Below, piece by piece: positions 5,759 to 11,654 of a stretch of 11,654 nt of DNA. Numbering within the stretch: position 1 is the first letter of the stretch; each line of letters begins with the position of its first letter. The translations under genes and the position numbers were made by a program. The DNA comes from an uncultured Rikenellaceae bacterium. Lineage in GTDB: Bacteria; Bacteroidota; Bacteroidia; Bacteroidales; Rikenellaceae. The DNA is taken from assembly GCA_910588925.1 (NCBI GenBank), contig CAJURV010000061.1:1-11654 (forward strand). Reading direction: 5' to 3'. Below the pieces are notes generated by a model, which did no database searches, was not told the DNA's origin, and saw nothing but the letters and a program-made list of their open reading frames with translations.

Positions 5759-7006
5759 TCAGTACTTTTTCAATATTACGCTCGAGTTGTGTCCGCCGAA
5801 ACCGAATGTGTTGCTAAGGGCGTATTTGACGTCGCGTTTCTGCGGTTTGTCGAGAGTGAGGTTGAGTTTCGGGTCGATCTTGGGATCGAGCTCCTTGCAG
5901 TTTATGGTGGGGGCTATGATGCCTTTCGTGAGCGCCATTATGCAGGCGAGCGACTCTACGGCTCCTGCCGCGCCGAGCAGATGGCCGGTCATCGACTTGG
6001 TAGAGTTGATGTTCATGTTATAGGCATGGTCGCCGAACACCGACATTATACCTGTTATCTCGGCCACGTCGCCTACTGGGGTCGATGTGCCGTGAGTGTT
6101 GATGTAGTCTATGTCTTCGGGTTTGAGGCCTGCGTCTTCTATGGCGTGCATCATGGCCTTGCCGGCACCCGAGCCGTCGGGTAGCGGAGCCGTAAGATGG
6201 TAAGCGTCGGCGCTCATGCCGCCTCCGACAACCTCACAGTATATCTTGGCGCCGCGAGCAACCGCATGTTCGTACTCTTCGAGCATGAGGGCCGCTGCAC
6301 CTTCGCCCATCACGAAACCGTCGCGTCCCACGTCGAAGGGGCGAGAGGCGGTCGCGGGATCGTCATTGCGGGTGGAGAGGGCCTGCATGGCGTTGAAACC
6401 GCCGATGCCTGCGTCTATGATGGCCGCCTCGGAACCTCCCGTGAGCATTACATCGGCCTTTCCGTAGCGTATCTGATCGAAAGATGCGATCAGAGCGTGG
6501 TTAGACGATGCGCACGCCGATACGGTGGCGTAGTTGGGACCGCGGAAGCCGTATTTCATGGAGATATGGCCTGCGGCTATGTCGGCGATCATCTTGGGTA
6601 TGAAGAATGGGTTATAGCGAGGAGTACCCTGATGCGCACTGTAGTCCATCGACTCTTGGTGGAAAGTGATAAGACCACCTATCCCCGATGCCCAGATTAC
6701 ACCCGCGCGGTCGAGATCGAGTTTTTCGAGGTCGAAGCCGCTGTCGGCCACCGCCTGAGCAGCCGCCACGAGCGCGTATTGGGTGAATAGGTCGTATTTT
6801 TTTACCTCTTTTCTGTCGAAGTGCTCTTCGGGTTTGAAATTCTTAACCTCGCAAGCGAACTGCGTTTTGAAATTGGTCGCATCGAAACGTGTGATGGGAC
6901 CTGCGCCGCTTACGCCTTTCTCGAGATTTTCGAAAAATTCCCCGACGTTGTTTCCAAGCGGGTTGATTGTGCCGATACCGGTAACTACAACTCTTCTCAG
7001 TTCCAT
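5759..7006 (-). CDS. fabF: Beta-ketoacyl-ACP synthase II (KAS II)
   Basis: This 415-residue cytosolic condensing enzyme joins malonyl-ACP to acyl-ACP in the elongation step of type II fatty-acid synthesis. The thiolase fold begins RRVVVTGIGTINPLG. The active-site residues are all present: nucleophile C165 in TVSACASSNHALI, H305 in NTHGTSTPVGD, K337 in NSTKSMTGHLLGAAGA, and H342 just after. The glycine-rich NTFGFGGHNSSVIL end (399-412) is also typical. Length matches FabF. The ATG at 7004-7006 has a good AAGGAG ribosome-binding site seven bases upstream (7014-7019), unusual for Bacteroidetes genes and a sign of strong translation. The gene is the middle cistron, 108 bp after acpP, and makes direct use of that gene's product. 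Confidence 0.97.
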   Translation of the reverse strand: MELRRVVVTGIGTINPLGNNVGEFFENLEKGVSGAGPITRFDATNFKTQFACEVKNFKPEEHFDRKEVKKYDLFTQYALVAAAQAVADSGFDLEKLDLDRAGVIWASGIGGLITFHQESMDYSAHQGTPRYNPFFIPKMIADIAAGHISMKYGFRGPNYATVSACASSNHALIASFDQIRYGKADVMLTGGSEAAIIDAGIGGFNAMQALSTRNDDPATASRPFDVGRDGFVMGEGAAALMLEEYEHAVARGAKIYCEVVGGGMSADAYHLTAPLPDGSGAGKAMMHAIEDAGLKPEDIDYINTHGTSTPVGDVAEITGIMSVFGDHAYNMNINSTKSMTGHLLGAAGAVESLACIMALTKGIIAPTINCKELDPKIDPKLNLTLDKPQKRDVKYALSNTFGFGGHNSSVILKKY

Positions 7007-7034
7007 AGATGAACTCCTTAGGGATTAAGTTTGG

Positions 7035-7100
7035 GCGTATGAAAAATACGCATAAAATATAAGAAACTGCCCCGGGAGCGACGGGCGCAGGGACAGTTTC
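7035..7100 (-). promoter_or_regulatory. Two hairpins between acpP and fabF
   Basis: In transcript order, GAAACTG (complement of 7094-7100) pairs with CAGTTTC (complement of 7063-7069), with an additional CCC/GGG next to it. This is followed by GCGTAT/ATACGC around a five-base loop (7035-7040/7046-7051). Such structures after acpP could stabilise or separate the abundant acpP message from fabF. Partial termination is also possible, though no clear U-run is present. Confidence 0.5.
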
Positions 7101-7114
7101 AAGATATTCTGGAA

Positions 7115-7351
7115 TTAGTTTTTCTTGCTTTCGATGTAGCTGATAGCGTCACCTACAGTGGTGATCTTTTCAGCATCTTCGTCGGGGATCTGTATACCGA
7201 ACTCTTTTTCGAACTCCATGATAAGCTCTACAGTGTCGAGTGAGTCTGCACCCAAATCGTTAGTAAAGCTTGCAGTGGGAACTGCTTCAGAAGCGTCGAC
7301 ACCGAGTTTTTCAACGATAATCTCAACGACTTTTGATGAAATTTCTGACAT
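7115..7351 (-). CDS. acpP: Acyl carrier protein
   Basis: This 78-residue acidic carrier holds growing fatty-acyl chains on 4'-phosphopantetheine. The attachment site is S37 in DLGADSLDTVELIMEFEKEFG, an exact family motif. Four-helix layout and length are standard. I take the ATG at 7349-7351 (MSEISSKVVEII) as the start. The frame stays open for another 37 codons upstream, but that extension is unlike any carrier protein and is better read as leader RNA. There is no Shine-Dalgarno sequence, which is normal for this group. It is the first gene of acpP-fabF-rnc and divergent from purN. Confidence 0.98.
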   Translation of the reverse strand: MSEISSKVVEIIVEKLGVDASEAVPTASFTNDLGADSLDTVELIMEFEKEFGIQIPDEDAEKITTVGDAISYIESKKN

Positions 7352-7483
7352 GATAAAAAGTTTTTGGTTTAACATTCTTTGCTGTTCGGCCCCGTCCCGC
7401 AGGGCGCTTGAAAACATGTCCTTTCCGTCGGCCCAGGCACCGCCTTGCCATGACATGCGCAAAATATATTTTTGGCAAAGTTA
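7352..7483 (-). promoter_or_regulatory. acpP: acpP promoter box and long structured leader
   Basis: On the minus strand TAACTTTG (complement of 7476-7483) matches the TAnnTTTG -7 box. A clear -33 box is not seen. Use of it would give a leader of about 115 nt, GC-rich in its middle (about 7385-7450), with complementary pieces such as GCCC and GGGC. A leader this long for a 78-codon gene hints at mRNA stability or control of expression. Confidence 0.4.
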
Positions 7484-7503
7484 TAATTTTTAGATTAATT
7501 TTG
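7471..7503 (+). promoter_or_regulatory. purN: purN promoter
   Basis: TTTG (7471-7474), 21 bases, then TAATTTTG (7496-7503) fits the Bacteroidetes consensus and lies 48 bases before the purN ATG. It overlaps the divergent acpP box (7476-7483), so the two promoters are back-to-back and could interfere with each other. Confidence 0.55.
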
Positions 7504-7551
7504 TCATGTTTTAAAGAAAATTTTGACTTTGCGTGTATTAATCTGTTGAAT

Positions 7552-8121
7552 ATGAAAAACATAGCCATTTTTGCGTCGGGTTCGGGGACAAATGCCGAGA
7601 ATATAATCCGTTATTTTTCAGGCAATAAAAATATAGCTACACCTGTAGTGCTATGCAACAAGCCGGATGCCGGCGTATTGGAGAGGGCTTCGCGTCTCGG
7701 GGTCGCGACGGAGGTGTTCACGGCTGCGCAGATGCGTACTCCGGGTTTCATATCGGGGATTCTGGACCGTTACGCCGTCGACTATGTGGTGCTGGCCGGG
7801 TTTCTCCTGTTGGTGCCGGCCGAAGTGACCGAGGAGTATCGCGGACGCATAGTCAACATACATCCGGCTCTGCTTCCCTCGTACGGCGGCAAGGGCATGT
7901 ACGGCGATCGCGTGCATGAGGCCGTGATAGCTGCCGGTGAGAAGAGGTCGGGCATAACCATACATCATGTCACGGAAAATTACGACGAGGGGGCCAATAT
8001 ATTTCAGGCTTTTGTCGACATAACGCCCGGCGATACTCCTGCCTCGCTCGCCGCCAAGATACACAAGCTCGAATACGAGCATTTCCCTGCGGTGATAGAA
8101 CGTGAGATAGAACAGTTGTAG
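7552..8121 (+). CDS. purN: Phosphoribosylglycinamide formyltransferase (GAR transformylase)
   Basis: This 189-residue cytosolic enzyme transfers the formyl group of 10-formyltetrahydrofolate to GAR, the third step of purine synthesis. The phosphate-binding start IAIFASGSGTNAENII (4-19) and the folate-site LAGFLLLVP (81-89) are present. The catalytic trio is intact: N103 and H105 in VNIHPALLPS, and D145 in HHVTENYDEGANIFQ. The frame is open further upstream, but ATG 7552-7554 begins exactly at the family's normal N-terminus and gives the usual length. The gene diverges from acpP. A run of six T at 8155-8160, with weak CTAAAA/TTTTAG pairing (8130-8135/8157-8162), may be its terminator. Confidence 0.96.
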   Translation: MKNIAIFASGSGTNAENIIRYFSGNKNIATPVVLCNKPDAGVLERASRLGVATEVFTAAQMRTPGFISGILDRYAVDYVVLAGFLLLVPAEVTEEYRGRIVNIHPALLPSYGGKGMYGDRVHEAVIAAGEKRSGITIHHVTENYDEGANIFQAFVDITPGDTPASLAAKIHKLEYEHFPAVIEREIEQL

Positions 8122-8325
8122 GGTTGTGGCTAAAACGAAACACCGGTAGGGGCCTTTTTTAGAGTTTTCGACAGGAGGTTCGTTTCTTTAGGTGTTTTAT
8201 GTCGCGGCAGGTAGAGGTAAGTTATATTGCAAGGGGGATTCCGTTTTGTGCGTCTTTTGTGTTTAGAAGAATTGTGTTTTATTGTTTCGGGTTCGTTCTG
8301 GACCGGTACGCCTTGCGTTGTCGGT

Positions 8326-8760
8326 GGTTGGCGAGGCGATGAGTTTCTTCTATTTTGGTGATATGCGCATTAGCTGAACTTTTTCCCGGATGGAATTACA
8401 CAATTCCTAATTTCAGATGGTTAGATAGGTTTTAGCGATACCTTGACCAACGTCACAGGGACGGAGCCTGCGGGGGACCGCTTGAACGTGATGCTCTTTC
8501 GATTCCAGGCGGTGATTTAAGCGGAAAGGTTTAATGATTGCTGGAACTTACGCGGGCCTCCGTTGGGGGAGGCTCCGGCCCGCTCGTCCCTCGTTCCTCG
8601 GGAATTAACGGCGGAATTGTGTTTGACGCCCATCGCGAGGTGCAGCGGAAGCTGTGTTTTATCGTCCTCGCTTCGCTAGGTTTTTTACTATTGAGAATAC
8701 ACCTTGCGACGTTCTTTATTAGTCGTTGTTGAGCGATATTCTGTCGTTGTCTTTATATAT
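8326..8760. repeat. Dispersed non-coding element, copy III (left part, diverged)
   Basis: It begins with the left-end signature GGTTGGCGAGGCG (8326-8338), 21 bases, then GATATGCGCATT (8360-8371), matching 3388-3434 of copy II. It then follows copy II in order: the CCTGCGGGGGACCGCTT block (8467-8483), the CTCTTTCGATTC segment, the GCGGGCC/GGCCCGC stem, the TCCCTCGTTCCTCGGG word, one CTCGCTTCGCT unit, and GTCGTTGTTG near 8722. Similarity fades by about 8760 and no right-hand end signature is found before 8971, so this copy is truncated or decayed. Small insertions and deletions relative to copy II shift every reading frame, which argues against protein coding. Confidence 0.7.
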
Positions 8761-8971
8761 TCGTGTACGCGGACAAGTGCGGTCATTCGGTTGCTAATGC
8801 GCTGTTTCCCGGAAGTTCTGTGGCGGGTTAGGTGTCTTGTAGGCGTATTTGTTTGTGTTTTGGAGAGAGTGTGGCATTGTTGTTGCTACATCCGTAAAAA
8901 GGTCGTGATTGCGGAAATATGCGGATGACGGCCGGTAGAATTATTTTATGGCATACTAAAAACAAGTAACT

Positions 8972-9430
8972 ATGAAAAAACATCTTACAATCGCGTTAAG
9001 TACGCTTTTCATGCTCGTGGGTATAGTCACTACGGCATCGGCACAGTCTCGCACCTCAGTATCTCTCAACATGGGCGGTTATTTCGGCGTAGGCGTCAAA
9101 CACTTCATCACCGAACGCAGTGCCATAGAGGCCGACTTCGACTACAACATCTCGCATCGCGCTCCCATGTTCGTAGCCCTTTATCAGTATCACATTCCTT
9201 TGGTTACCAACCTCAACTTCTATGCCGGCGGCGGTATCAACCTCGGTGCCAATAACGTGGGTAAACACCGCGACACCGACTTCGCATTCGGCGTAGACCC
9301 CAATGTAGGCTTCGAGTACGACTTCAAAGGCACTCCCATAGCCCTCGCTCTCGACTACCGTCCCGCCATCAACTTCACTACCGATACCATGTGGGATCAG
9401 GCGGCATTTAGGGTACGGTTCAAATTCTAA
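8972..9430 (+). CDS. Small outer-membrane beta-barrel protein
   Basis: This is a 152-residue secreted protein. A clear Sec signal peptide covers residues 1-24 (MKKH, hydrophobic core, then TTASA before Q25). The mature 128 residues alternate in the manner of beta strands: SVSLNMGGYFGVGVKHF, AIEADFDYNI, NLNFYAGGGINLG, FAFGVDPNVGFEYDF, IALALDYRPAINF. The chain ends AAFRVRFKF with a terminal phenylalanine, the usual barrel-insertion signal. It fits a small eight-strand OmpA/OmpX-like or porin-family fold. The function is unknown. Codons are richer in C-ending forms (CTC, TTC, AAC, TAC) than in nearby genes, often a mark of high expression. A terminator follows directly, so it is a single-gene unit. 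Confidence 0.85.
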   Translation: MKKHLTIALSTLFMLVGIVTTASAQSRTSVSLNMGGYFGVGVKHFITERSAIEADFDYNISHRAPMFVALYQYHIPLVTNLNFYAGGGINLGANNVGKHRDTDFAFGVDPNVGFEYDFKGTPIALALDYRPAINFTTDTMWDQAAFRVRFKF

Positions 9431-9447
9431 CGTCTTTTTATGAAAAT

Positions 9448-9489
9448 ACGATAGCGCGGCTCCTATTATAAAAGGGGCCGCGCTATTGT
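9448..9489 (+). terminator. Strong hairpin terminator after the beta-barrel gene
   Basis: ATAGCGCGGC (9451-9460) pairs perfectly with GCCGCGCTAT (9477-9486), extended inward by TCC/GGG and outward by AC/GT past a G-T pair. TGTTTGT follows. The same sequence type recurs at 10964-11004. Confidence 0.75.
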
Positions 9490-9524
9490 TTGTCCGAAAT
9501 TAAGGGATGATGGGATAAAATATG

Positions 9525-9590
9525 TAGCTTTGTAGTGCCTAACCATTAATATTATGAATATATTATCATAAGAGGGTATATTATGGTTAG
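9525..9590 (+). promoter_or_regulatory. Fic gene promoter box and leader dyad
   Basis: TAGCTTTG (9525-9532) matches TAnnTTTG, but no good -33 box is visible. Directly downstream, CTAACCAT (9539-9546) and ATGGTTAG (9583-9590) are perfect inverted arms, enclosing TTATGA/TCATAA (9552-9557/9566-9571). The dyad lies just after the expected start site and before the ATG, so it could be an operator or a leader hairpin. The winged helix of the Fic protein itself is a possible binder; this is an inference. Confidence 0.4.
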
Positions 9591-9620
9591 CGTTTTGAAT
9601 ACACTGAACAAAACCGGGAT

Positions 9621-10796
9621 ATGAACGAACAATATAAAATACCGCATTTGCCATTAGAATACGACCTTGAAACAAAAGCCATACTAAAGCAATTGAACAG
9701 GGCCAACAAAAAATTGGCTGAATTGAAAGGAGTTGCCCAAACCATTCCGAATGAGAATATTTTGATCAGTACGCTTACTCTGCAAGAAGCAAAGGACAGC
9801 TCTTCGGTAGAAAATATTGTCACTACGCAGGACGATCTGTATCGTGCAGATCTTAAAATAAAACGAGATATCGTAAGTGCTTCCACCAAAGAGGTGTTGA
9901 ATTATCGTGAAGCCATTCAGGAAGGGTTTCGTTTAGTGCGTAACAATCGCATTCTTACTGATAATATCATTAAGCAGATACAGAGGATGTTGGAACATAA
10001 CAATGCCGGATTTCGTAGTGTGCCCGGCACTGTGTTAAGAAGGAGCGACGGGATTAACGTATATACTCCGCCGCAAGACAATGCACAGATTGTGGTCCAC
10101 ATGCAAAACCTCGAACAGTTTATCAACAACAACACGATATGTGACCTCGATCCGCTCATAAAGATGGCGATAATTCATCATCAATTTGAAAGCATTCATC
10201 CATTTTATGACGGAAACGGTCGAACAGGAAGAATTATCAATGTACTTTATCTCGTAATTACGGGTTTACTGGATCTCCCCATTCTATATCTGAGCCGTTT
10301 TATCACCCATAATAAAGGAGAGTATTACCGTTTGATACAGGCGATACGTGACAAAAACGAAAATAATGCCACCGAGTGGGAAAAGTGGATATTGTTCATT
10401 TTAAGAGGTGTGGAAGAGACCGCTGACGATACGATTAGGCTCATCAAAGAGATTTCGGCCTTGATGAATAGATATAAAAGTATTCTTCGGCCTCTTTTCG
10501 GTAAAATATATAAGCACGAATTGCTCAACAATATATTTTTTCATCCGTACACCAAGGTGGAGTTCGTAGAGCGAGACATGCAGGTGGAGCGTCGAACCGC
10601 TACCAAATATCTGAATATTATGGTAGAAAACGATATTCTGTCTAAAATAAAGATAGGGACTACCAATTTCTATATTAACACGGCATTAATGCAACTTTTC
10701 TTGGATAGATCGTTAAACGGGAGTGTGGATAACGTTATGCAGGTAGAATCGGTGGCTCGTCTGTCGAATATACATAGTATGACGAAACAGGTATAA
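9621..10796 (+). CDS. Fic-domain AMP transferase with winged-helix C-terminus
   Basis: This 391-residue soluble Fic/DOC protein probably transfers AMP from ATP to a target protein hydroxyl. An N-terminal Fic_N region carries S60-SSV-E64-N65, an exact fit to the inhibitory (S/T)xxxE(G/N) motif whose glutamate blocks ATP binding. The core motif HPFYDGNGRTGR (193-204) is complete, including catalytic H193, and a flap segment LRRSDGINVYTPP (139-151) precedes it. A winged helix-turn-helix domain ends the protein (about 305-360, with VERRTATKYLNIMVENDIL). This architecture resembles the Shewanella SoFic type, in which inhibition is intramolecular. No partner antitoxin gene is adjacent. Codons are more AT-rich than those of the housekeeping genes, and similar terminators lie on both sides, hinting at acquisition. 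The target is unknown. Confidence 0.93.
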   Translation: MNEQYKIPHLPLEYDLETKAILKQLNRANKKLAELKGVAQTIPNENILISTLTLQEAKDSSSVENIVTTQDDLYRADLKIKRDIVSASTKEVLNYREAIQEGFRLVRNNRILTDNIIKQIQRMLEHNNAGFRSVPGTVLRRSDGINVYTPPQDNAQIVVHMQNLEQFINNNTICDLDPLIKMAIIHHQFESIHPFYDGNGRTGRIINVLYLVITGLLDLPILYLSRFITHNKGEYYRLIQAIRDKNENNATEWEKWILFILRGVEETADDTIRLIKEISALMNRYKSILRPLFGKIYKHELLNNIFFHPYTKVEFVERDMQVERRTATKYLNIMVENDILSKIKIGTTNFYINTALMQLFLDRSLNGSVDNVMQVESVARLSNIHSMTKQV

Positions 10797-10808
10797 ACCA
10801 ATCGTAAT

Positions 10809-10881
10809 ATGTACATGAAAACGGTTGTTTCGGTACATTGTAACATCATATATGTACATAAAACAGCCGATTGATGTACAT
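10809..10881. repeat. 73-bp imperfect palindrome with three ATGTACAT sites
   Basis: ATGTACAT occurs at 10809-10816, 10852-10859 and 10874-10881. Between the outer two, CGGTTGTTT (10822-10830) pairs with AAACAGCCG (10861-10869) through one G-T, and GTACAT (10833-10838) pairs with ATGTAC (10852-10857). The whole can fold as one long arm. It sits just after the Fic stop. It could be a regulator-binding array, a cruciform or a mobile palindrome; no known site is recognised. Confidence 0.55.
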
Positions 10882-10963
10882 ATAGTGCCTTGCGTTCCAA
10901 TCTGTACCCATAACTATACACCATTGCCGTAACAGGTTCTTCCTGTGTGTCGGGGGTAAAAGA

Positions 10964-11004
10964 CAATAGCGCGGCTCCTACTTATAAACGGGACCGCGCT
11001 ATTG
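10964..11004. terminator. Bidirectional terminator between the Fic and LRR genes
   Basis: CAATAGCGCGG (10964-10974) pairs with CCGCGCTATTG (10994-11004), plus TCC/GGG-type pairing inside. It lies between converging genes and serves both. Its sequence, including the internal CTCCTAnTTATAAA, is nearly the same as the terminator at 9448-9489. Confidence 0.7.
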
Positions 11005-11035
11005 CGTTTATTGATTTTAGGTTGATTTATGACAA

Positions 11036-11485
11036 TCAGAAATCGTAACCGAAGATACTGTCTTTATATTTTTTCCAATCAGAGTCCGTTTTATAGGCAT
11101 CCACACTTGCCCGCGGTACATATATTTTCAGTGTCTCGGCAGTGTTTTCAAATAGGCTGCTACTTCCCAATGACGGAGGTGTGGTGCTTTTGCAATAGAT
11201 CTCTTTTAAACCGGTGCATCCCTTGAATGCAGAGTTTCCTATAGATTTTACGCTGCGAGGTATTGTAATGCTCGTTAAACTTGTGCAATTATCAAACATT
11301 GATTGACCAATAACAGTAAGTCCGTCTGTTAGCGTTACGTTTCTCAAGTTACTACAGTTCTTAAAAGTACCAGCCTCCATTGTAGTTACGCTTCTCGGAA
11401 TGGTTGCACTTACCAGATTTATACAATCTCCCAAAGCAAAAATTCCTAAAGACTCTACTCCTTCAATCTTTGAATGCAGAGTTTC
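11036..11485 (-). pseudogene. BspA-like leucine-rich repeat protein, C-terminal fragment
   Basis: This open frame encodes leucine-rich repeats of the BspA/Treponema pallidum type (LRR_5), a family of secreted surface proteins that bind host or bacterial ligands. Units such as TIPRSVKSIGNSAFKGCTGL, TLTDGLTVIGQSMFDNCTSL and TIPRSVTTMEAGTFKNCSNL are clear. The C-terminus (LKIYVPRASVDAYKTDSDWKKY) is the normal end for this family. The frame has no ATG and is closed upstream by a stop at 11486-11488, just inside the second copy of a 185-bp duplication, where the correct repeat frame is different. It therefore cannot be a whole gene as read here. Biological rearrangement and misassembly near the sequence edge are both possible. 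Confidence 0.75.
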
Positions 11486-11654
11486 CTATAGATTTTACGC
11501 TGCGAGGTATTGTAATGCTCGTTAAACTTGTGCAATTATCAAACATTGATTGACCAATAACAGTAAGTCCGTCTGTTAGCGTTACGTTTCTCAAGTTACT
11601 ACAGTTCTTAAAAGTACCAGCCTCCATTGTAGTTACGCTTCTCGGAATGGTTGC
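11223..11654. repeat. Exact 185-bp direct duplication inside the LRR gene
   Basis: Bases 11223-11407 and 11470-11654 appear identical by eye, with an offset of 247 bases and a 62-base unique stretch between. The second copy reaches the window edge and may continue. Because 247 is not a multiple of three, the duplication breaks the reading frame. Confidence 0.9.
11463..11654 (-). pseudogene. BspA-like leucine-rich repeat fragment, frameshifted upstream copy
   Basis: Read from the window edge this frame gives ATIPRSVTTMEAGTFKN and onward through SVKSIGNSAFKD, the same three repeat units as the downstream fragment, then stops at TGA 11463-11465. It joins the downstream frame only with a one-base shift. 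If the sequence is correct, the surface protein ends here and lacks its normal C-terminus; the upstream part lies outside the window. Confidence 0.7.

Noticed and set aside
5011..6790. Long plus-strand frames opposite rnc and fabF (5011-5523, 5693-6184, 6197-6790)
   Set aside because: They are antisense to strongly identified enzymes and their translations have no recognisable domain.
7352..7462. N-terminal extension of the acyl carrier protein
   Set aside because: Carrier proteins are about 78 residues and begin at the MSEISSK methionine; the extra 37 residues are unlike the family.
7408..7551. N-terminal extension of PurN
   Set aside because: It would overlap the acpP leader and the purN promoter; the family starts at MKNIAIFASGSG.
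1..11654. CRISPR array or tRNA gene
   Set aside because: No evenly spaced short repeats with unique spacers are present, and no cloverleaf with a GTTCRA-type T arm was found by eye.

Overview
The window looks like chromosomal DNA from a Bacteroidales bacterium, possibly Rikenellaceae/Alistipes-like. The order is inferred from an acpP-fabF-rnc cluster with purN divergent from it, from promoter-like TTTG/TAnnTTTG boxes, from a BspA-type leucine-rich repeat protein, and from a small SRP RNA. The genus is a guess. The housekeeping genes are intact and ordinary; the unusual material lies between them.

Layout. (1) 1-356: right end of a dispersed non-coding repeat. (2) 384-3034: mltG (minus), the SRP RNA ffs (plus), then a seven-helix DUF389 membrane protein (minus). 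(3) 3035-4857: about 1.8 kb with no credible gene. It holds a nearly complete, roughly 1.07-kb copy of the repeat (about 3388-4457), bounded by related inverted ends and full of hairpins, followed by several more hairpins. (4) 4780-7483: the acpP-fabF-rnc operon (minus), with hairpins in both intercistronic gaps. It ends in a 53-bp, almost perfect inverted repeat whose inner arm encodes the last 11 residues of RNase III. (5) 7471-8121: purN, divergent from acpP. (6) 8326-8760: the left half of a third, diverged copy of the repeat. (7) 8972-9430: a small outer-membrane beta-barrel protein. (8) 9448-11004: a Fic-domain gene lying between two nearly identical terminator hairpins, followed by a 73-bp imperfect palindrome. 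(9) 11036-11654: the C-terminal end of a BspA-like leucine-rich repeat gene, broken by an exact 185-bp duplication whose two copies are out of frame with each other.

How the genes relate. AcpP carries acyl chains, FabF elongates them, and RNase III is co-transcribed in the common bacterial arrangement. PurN serves purine synthesis. MltG sets peptidoglycan strand length and ffs serves membrane-protein targeting. The Fic protein has an intact catalytic motif, its own inhibitory motif and a C-terminal winged helix, so it resembles a self-regulated AMP transferase rather than a two-gene toxin-antitoxin pair.

Best candidates for something undescribed: the roughly 1-kb non-coding element with inverted ends, seen in three copies; its structured core, whose stems are kept in two diverged copies; and the long hairpin at the end of rnc, which would be a natural substrate for the enzyme encoded by the same transcript. 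All sequence comparisons were made by eye.
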